Assembly: GCF_000430705.1 (NCBI RefSeq)
Contig: NZ_AUMN01000028.1
Location: 1-59,029 of the forward strand
Direction: 5' to 3'
DNA length: 59,029 bases
Source: Arthrobacter castelli DSM 16402
GTDB taxonomy: Bacteria > Actinomycetota > Actinomycetes > Actinomycetales > Micrococcaceae
Notes under the pieces: model-generated
The model's input: only the letters and a program-made list of their open reading frames with translations
Told to the model about the DNA's origin: nothing
The model's database searches: none
Translations under genes and position numbers: made by a program
Shown here: positions 54,449 to 59,029 of the stretch, one piece after another
Position numbering within the stretch: position 1 is the stretch's first letter
Layout: each line of letters begins with the position of its first letter

Positions 54449-55303
54449 TTGCCCACACGCAAATTTGCCTTCACGGCATCCCGTAAAACCGCTGTGTCCG
54501 TTGCTACCGCCACTGTCCTGCTGGCAACCGGCTGCAGTAGCGCATCATCAGCCCCAACGTACCCGGAAGCCCACATACACGGTATGGCCGTCCAGGACGG
54601 CGGACATACCGTGCTACTGGCCACCCACGCCGGCCTGTATAACATGTCTGCCGATCCCATCGAAGTCATCAGTCCATCCATCGACCTGATGGGCTTCACC
54701 ACCACCGGCGAGCCCGGCCACTTCTATGCCTCCGGGCACCCTGGTGACGGCGTCCAGCTGCCCAACCCGGTCGGACTGATCGAATCCACCGACGGCGGCC
54801 AAAGCTGGCAACCCCTCTCCCGGCAGGGCCAGTCCGACTTCCACTCACTGACCTACACCGAAGACGGCGTCGTCGGCTTTGACGGAGCGATTCGAACCAG
54901 CAAGAACGGGCAGAGCTGGTCAATGTCGAACACCAATATTCAACCCGCTGACCTGTCCGGCACAGCCGAAGGACAAACGGTCCTTGCCGCCACCGAAGAG
55001 AGAGTCAAACGGTCCACCGACGGCGGAACCACCTGGACCAAGGTTCCGGACGCCCCATTGCTTTATTTAACCGACTTCGCCTCCTCACAGTCGGCGGCCG
55101 GTGTCAGCCCCGACGGCATTGTCTACACCAGCGACGACGCAGGCCTCACCTGGCACCGGGCCGGCAGCATCGACACTGAGGCCCGCGCCATGGCTGCCAC
55201 CAACCTCGCCGACGGGCAGTTGCAAATCTGGATCGCCACAGAGCAAGACATCCTCGTTTCGACCGATGGAGGCGGTACATTCTCAACCTGGACCAGCCAG
55301 TAA
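54449..55303 (+). CDS. BNR-repeat lipoprotein (F510_1955-type)
   Basis: The protein has 284 residues from TTG 54449 after GGAGAGAA. Lipobox Cys in 'LLATGCSSASS', then 'HIHGMAV' and Asp-box repeats ('STDGGQSW', 'RSTDGGTTW', 'YTSDDAGLTW', 'VSTDGGGTF') forming a beta-propeller. Relatives named F510_1955 glycosylhydrolase-like occur next to DUF305 genes. No sialidase active site is evident, so it is more likely a binding propeller of the copper cluster. Confidence 0.8.
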   Translation: MPTRKFAFTASRKTAVSVATATVLLATGCSSASSAPTYPEAHIHGMAVQDGGHTVLLATHAGLYNMSADPIEVISPSIDLMGFTTTGEPGHFYASGHPGDGVQLPNPVGLIESTDGGQSWQPLSRQGQSDFHSLTYTEDGVVGFDGAIRTSKNGQSWSMSNTNIQPADLSGTAEGQTVLAATEERVKRSTDGGTTWTKVPDAPLLYLTDFASSQSAAGVSPDGIVYTSDDAGLTWHRAGSIDTEARAMAATNLADGQLQIWIATEQDILVSTDGGGTFSTWTSQ

Positions 55304-55336
55304 AAACCGGAATGCCAAGCACTCCAGGATTTCGAT

Positions 55337-56839
55337 TCAACAGAGGTGTTGATAGGCCGCTGGTGGGAAGTGGGGGTCGCCGCCGGCGTGGTCTGCCCAC
55401 TGCTGCAGCAGCACATTGCCTTGCCTGCCGCGGAAATCGTCGCCAGTATTCGTGGTGGTGTTGAAGAAGGATGGGTGGGCTGCTTCGCGGCGCAGTCGTC
55501 CGTAGTCGATGGGCTCCTCGGCGTCCCTCAAACAGGCTGCCAGGCGTTGCAGGGTTGTGGTGATGGCTGTGGTGTCGTGTTGTTCTTGAATCTTGTGCCA
55601 CCAGGCTGGGATGCGCAGGTGGTCTTTGTATTGCAGGCCGAGGCGGTTGCCGGTGCGGGACCATGATTCGCCGGTGCCGAGCCTGACGGTCAGCACAGCC
55701 AAGCCGATCCGGTTCAACGTGCAGTCTCCGAGGTCGAAGGTGTCGAGGATGTCGGGGAAGAATCCGGCCGGGACCCGGTCGGCCAGGTGCACACTGCGCG
55801 CCGCGGCCACCATCGTCCGTGCCACCGGCGGCGGCTTCAGGGTGGCAACTGCTGTGGGCAGTCTGGTGACGGCGTTGATGGTGGTGATGGTCTCGATCAG
55901 GCGCCGGTGTCCGGCGGCGAGTTTGGATAGCAGGTTGGCTGCCCTGATCCGGACGGCGGACCCTGCCTGGCTCGGAGTGGGTTTGAGGGTGAATCCGTCG
56001 AGGGATTCGACGATTCTCAGGTAGTGGGCGAAGGCTTCGCGGTTGATCACCTCGGTGCCGAACCAAGTGGTCTTTGCGTGGGGGCACCGGTCTGCATTTC
56101 GCGACAGCTGCAACAGGGCTCGCTGGCCAGCGGCCGCCTGAGGATCGTCTACGGGCATCGGATCGGATTGGCGCAGGTCGTATCCGCAGCGGCGGGTGCG
56201 CCGCCGCCCATCCTGGTGCGTGATGATGGTGCCGGCGCATACTGGTCCCGGTGCCCGGGTCCACAGCCAGGCCGTGCCCCGCCACGGACGCTGCCCGCAG
56301 GCGGGGCAGACAGTTTCCAGCCGGAGGTGGTGGGCCGGGCAGATTACCGCCAGCGGGTGGAGCCAATCCGCCAGCCACCGCCCATGATTCGCCTGCAAAC
56401 ATGCCGGGCAGAAGGAGCTGCCCGGCCTGGCCGGGCCCAGCACCGCCTCATGGGTCCGGAGAATGTAGGAGGTCAGGACGGGCCGGAACCAGGCCTCGCC
56501 CATGGAGCGGATCAGCGAGGTGGGGTGGCCGGTGGCCGCAGCGGGATGCCACCCGTCCCGGGCGGCCGCGCGGTGGAAGGTATCCAGATTCTGCTTCCTG
56601 ATGGGCAGGCCCATGGCCTGGGCGATGGTCTTCGGATCCGACTGATAGATCCCGGCCATGGCCCGCAGCCAGCTGCCGAACGTTTCCCCCTCGAGCGGCT
56701 CGATCCGTAATGGCCACGGTCCCGTGTCCGCTGCGGGCACCACCCCGTCAACAGCGCCAGCGCCGGCGTCGCCTCTGTCGGCTGACTCGACTGGCTCGGC
56801 TGGCTCGGCTGGTTCAGGCGGTGGCGCGAGCCGCAGCAT
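55337..56839 (-). CDS. tniQ: TniQ/TnsD-like target-selection protein
   Basis: The protein has 500 residues. A low-complexity Pro/Ala/Glu N-terminus precedes the TniQ domain ('LEGETFGSWLRAMAGIYQSD') and a zinc-binding cluster: Cys144 and Cys147 ('FCPACLQANHG'), Cys167 and His170 ('ICPAHHL'), Cys178 and Cys181 ('VCPACGQRPW'). TniQ/TnsD proteins recognise an attachment site and recruit TnsC. At 500 residues it is long enough for its own DNA-binding C-terminal half. The start overlaps the tnsC end by 26 nt. Cargo begins immediately downstream. Confidence 0.9.
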   Translation of the reverse strand: MLRLAPPPEPAEPAEPVESADRGDAGAGAVDGVVPAADTGPWPLRIEPLEGETFGSWLRAMAGIYQSDPKTIAQAMGLPIRKQNLDTFHRAAARDGWHPAAATGHPTSLIRSMGEAWFRPVLTSYILRTHEAVLGPARPGSSFCPACLQANHGRWLADWLHPLAVICPAHHLRLETVCPACGQRPWRGTAWLWTRAPGPVCAGTIITHQDGRRRTRRCGYDLRQSDPMPVDDPQAAAGQRALLQLSRNADRCPHAKTTWFGTEVINREAFAHYLRIVESLDGFTLKPTPSQAGSAVRIRAANLLSKLAAGHRRLIETITTINAVTRLPTAVATLKPPPVARTMVAAARSVHLADRVPAGFFPDILDTFDLGDCTLNRIGLAVLTVRLGTGESWSRTGNRLGLQYKDHLRIPAWWHKIQEQHDTTAITTTLQRLAACLRDAEEPIDYGRLRREAAHPSFFNTTTNTGDDFRGRQGNVLLQQWADHAGGDPHFPPAAYQHLC

Positions 56840-57878
56840 TATCCAGTGCCGTTGAACGGATCATCGCCGGCGTGATCGACTCCGCGCCACCGTTGATGGC
56901 CATAAAACAGCACCGGTCCACCAGCGACACCAGCGAGGCGATATGACCCTGCGTCCGCTCGAACATCAGCTCCGCATGATCAGTGAGCATCCCGGCCCGG
57001 GCATCGGCGAGAATGATGTGCTGCTCAATGGCGGCCAGCACGTCGGACCAGGCCCTCGCCCCGGCATCAGTGGTGATGGTAAAAGGTTCGACCGGGCACA
57101 ACGTCGTCCGCCTCGCCGTCTGCGCCATCGCCGCCCCCTCACCGGTCATCCCCTCATTGAAGAACGCCTTCGAGGCTAATCCGACGCCGGTATAGAGGAA
57201 AGTGACCGGCAGTTCGTTGGCCAGCCACTTCAAATGATTACTCACCTCCACCCCCATCCGGTGGCGGAAATCCACAAAATGCAGATCATCAACCACGATC
57301 AGACCCGTCTCGCATCGGCCCACATATTCGGTGGCCAGTGAGGCGAGTTTCGCCGCCGTGAGCTTCTCAATAGCCGGATGCCCGTAAAACTCCACGATCT
57401 GCCGGTTCAACGACTTCAATGTCATATTCGCCGCCAACGACACAAACACCACCGGCACCCGCTGATGCCCCGCCGAAGTCCTCTCACCCAGTCGGCGGAT
57501 CTGCCGGCGGTGGAAACGTCGGGCGTAGGTGGCCGCGATCGTGGTCTTGCCCAACCCCGGGGGAGCATCGATCGCGACACCGCCTTTGATCCGGCCGCCG
57601 TCGCGGGCATTGGAATACATCACCTGATCCAACACACTGACCACCGCGGTCAGTTGGTGGGTGCGGATCACCGGCATATTCACATTCCATACCCGGCGGC
57701 ACTCATCATAATCCTCCCGCTCCTCCTCCCCCAGCTTCGACAGTTCCGCCATCGACAACCGCCGCAACGGGCGGCGGGACTGATCTTCGGCGAAGGCGAA
57801 CCACCCCGACCGATGGGAAAACCCCAACCCCCGCGGGTGATTATCCCGCAACCAACGGGACCAGATGTTGGTGCTCAT
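56814..57878 (-). CDS. tnsC: TnsC/TniB-type AAA+ ATPase
   Basis: The protein has 354 residues: Walker A 'APPGLGKTT' (105-113), Walker B 'LIVVDDLHF' (193-201), and a lid region toward the C-terminus. It links the target selector to the transposase and confers target immunity in Tn7-like systems. It overlaps tnsB by 4 nt and tniQ by 26 nt, so tnsB-tnsC-tniQ are one operon. Confidence 0.92.
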   Translation of the reverse strand: MSTNIWSRWLRDNHPRGLGFSHRSGWFAFAEDQSRRPLRRLSMAELSKLGEEEREDYDECRRVWNVNMPVIRTHQLTAVVSVLDQVMYSNARDGGRIKGGVAIDAPPGLGKTTIAATYARRFHRRQIRRLGERTSAGHQRVPVVFVSLAANMTLKSLNRQIVEFYGHPAIEKLTAAKLASLATEYVGRCETGLIVVDDLHFVDFRHRMGVEVSNHLKWLANELPVTFLYTGVGLASKAFFNEGMTGEGAAMAQTARRTTLCPVEPFTITTDAGARAWSDVLAAIEQHIILADARAGMLTDHAELMFERTQGHIASLVSLVDRCCFMAINGGAESITPAMIRSTALDNAAARATA

Positions 57879-59029
57879 TCCATGAACTCCAACCCGCCCT
57901 CGGGATGATCCCGGTAATACCTCTCAAACACATCCAACCCCTCATCATCCTCCTGCCCGGTCGGATTGCCGGCCGGTTCAGGTTTCTTCGGGCTGCGCCT
58001 GCTCAACAAGTCAATGACACCGGGATAGGAGGCCGCCACGCGTGCATCCTCACGATCCTTGCCGTCGTGCCGGCTTTCGTCGTCGAGGGACGGGTCGGTG
58101 GTGCGTTGGGCGCTGAGCCGGCGCGCCAGTGATCGGTCGCGGCGGCTGCCGACCTCACCCTTGGCCCAACTGGCCAGCAGCTGACCGACCGCCTCATGCG
58201 GGTCCACGTGACGGTTTTCCCGGATGGCAACCGTCTTAGCATAGTCCGCCGCGTCCTGGCTGAATGGTGCATCCAGCCCCTGGGCGAACTGCCACTCCAG
58301 TGCCGACCAGTCACCGGTCTCGGGGTCGCGGAAGTAGATCTGGCGGATGTCGTGGGCGTCGTAGAAGAAGGGCCACTTGCCGGCGTGACGGCCGCGGTAG
58401 GCGGACTTGATGTTCCGGTACCCATTCAGTCCCGGCCCGTTATAAATCTGGCCCTTGACCTCCACCCCGTAATGCTGGATGGTCCGCCAGTGCACCTGCA
58501 GGAACTCATAGGCCAATTCCGGCCGGGCGGGAAGCCGCAGCACACCGGTGCGGGCCCGGCCGATATCGAACAACTCCGCCGGGGAGAAGAACATCCCCGG
58601 CAGGTCGGGCAGTTGCAGGCTCGAGTGCTTCGTTCCGTGATAGACGGTCCCGACCCATTCGCGGATCAGCTGCTCCATCTCCGTGACCAACAAGTACGCC
58701 TGATCCTCGATATCCTTACCACGTGAATAGACGTCCGGGCCCTTATAGGCAGGCAGGTGCTGCAGGAACGATTCCCGCAGTGTCCTGAAGAACCGCTCCA
58801 CTGCCGGTTTGTCCGTCGGCTTATGCGGAATCGCCGGCTGCACATTAATCCCCAGCCGGGCGCAGGCACCAATCACATGATCAGACACATACTGCTTGCC
58901 GTGATCGACCACCACCGTCGACGGCACACACCCCCGATCCAAGGCCTCTTCACCGCCGGGGACGAGAACATTCTTCGGCACACCGTGATACGGAAAACCA
59001 TCCCCGGCATCGTCACCGGCCGGTGGGCG
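57875..59029 (-). CDS. tnsB: Tn7-like transposase TnsB, C-terminal part (cut by window edge)
   Basis: 384 residues are visible. Two of the three catalytic acids are here: Asp in 'STVVVDHGKQYVS' and Glu in 'TDKPAVERFFRTLRESF'. A Mu-type C-terminal domain ('HYGVEVKGQIYNG', 'VRIRQIYFRD'-like segment) and an acidic tail for contact with TnsC follow. The frame is open to the right edge ('DGFPYHGVPKNVLV'). With the N-terminal part at 1-734, roughly 50-60 residues around the first catalytic Asp would be unaccounted for. Confidence 0.92.
   Translation of the reverse strand, partial: RPPAGDDAGDGFPYHGVPKNVLVPGGEEALDRGCVPSTVVVDHGKQYVSDHVIGACARLGINVQPAIPHKPTDKPAVERFFRTLRESFLQHLPAYKGPDVYSRGKDIEDQAYLLVTEMEQLIREWVGTVYHGTKHSSLQLPDLPGMFFSPAELFDIGRARTGVLRLPARPELAYEFLQVHWRTIQHYGVEVKGQIYNGPGLNGYRNIKSAYRGRHAGKWPFFYDAHDIRQIYFRDPETGDWSALEWQFAQGLDAPFSQDAADYAKTVAIRENRHVDPHEAVGQLLASWAKGEVGSRRDRSLARRLSAQRTTDPSLDDESRHDGKDREDARVAASYPGVIDLLSRRSPKKPEPAGNPTGQEDDEGLDVFERYYRDHPEGGLEFME

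Overview
High-GC, densely packed DNA with GTG/TTG starts and a typical actinobacterial gene set (CsoR, LtrA, CGNR zinc-finger, DUF2000, DUF6153/DUF305 copper genes). The host is an actinomycete, most likely a Micrococcales-type genus such as Brevibacterium or Arthrobacter relatives; the genus is a guess. I see no rRNA, tRNA, CRISPR array or plasmid replication gene.

The window is almost entirely Tn7-like transposon DNA. Two kinds of transposon end recur. The right (R) end is 74 bp next to tnsA, with closely spaced TnsB-type repeats, and ends in a 7-bp tip read inward as TGTAGGA. The left (L) end is 101 bp, starts with the same tip and carries a second inner site. L ends lie at 1449, 8135, 18865 and 34178 (tip-only copy at 6498). 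R ends finish at 8127, 34056 and 34177 (tip-only copy at 18858). All point the same way.

Layout. (1) 1-1448: 5' part of tnsB and most of tnsA of one element, minus strand. (2) 1449-34056: a composite block inserted into codon 9 of that tnsA, flanked by the 5-bp duplication GACAT (1444-1448 and 34057-34061). It contains three head-to-tail units. Unit A (1449-8127) has a broken arsenite-type transporter with a truncated MerR, a TetR/MFS pair, and intact tnsA with a stump of tnsB. Unit B (8135-18858) has a broken SDR, an EamA exporter, a multicopper oxidase, a TetR/flavoprotein/cupin group, and a PadR-controlled membrane gene set. Unit C (18865-34056) has a zeta-type toxin-antitoxin pair and a series of regulator-palindrome-effector cassettes. 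(3) 34057-34177: the severed first codons of the interrupted tnsA and its R end. (4) 34178-59029: an L end abutting that R end with no spacer, then TetR/MFS, an eight-gene complex I membrane-arm operon, a copper island (YHS protein, CsoR, CDF, AhpD, CopA, CopZ, FAD oxidoreductase, DUF6153, DUF305, BNR lipoprotein), and tniQ-tnsC-tnsB running off the right edge.

The two window edges cut tnsB in complementary halves. With the zero-spacer R|L junction, the outer element could be read as one complete tnsA-tnsB-tnsC-tniQ transposon in circular or tandem form. The most unusual cargo is the nuo operon (36363-44863). It encodes NuoA, H, J, K, L, M and N but none of the canonical redox subunits. In their place is one His-rich protein whose two ends look to me like degenerate NuoB and NuoD without cofactor ligands. 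It sits beside CsoR-type copper genes, suggesting a metal-linked role for a complex I membrane arm without an electron-transfer arm.
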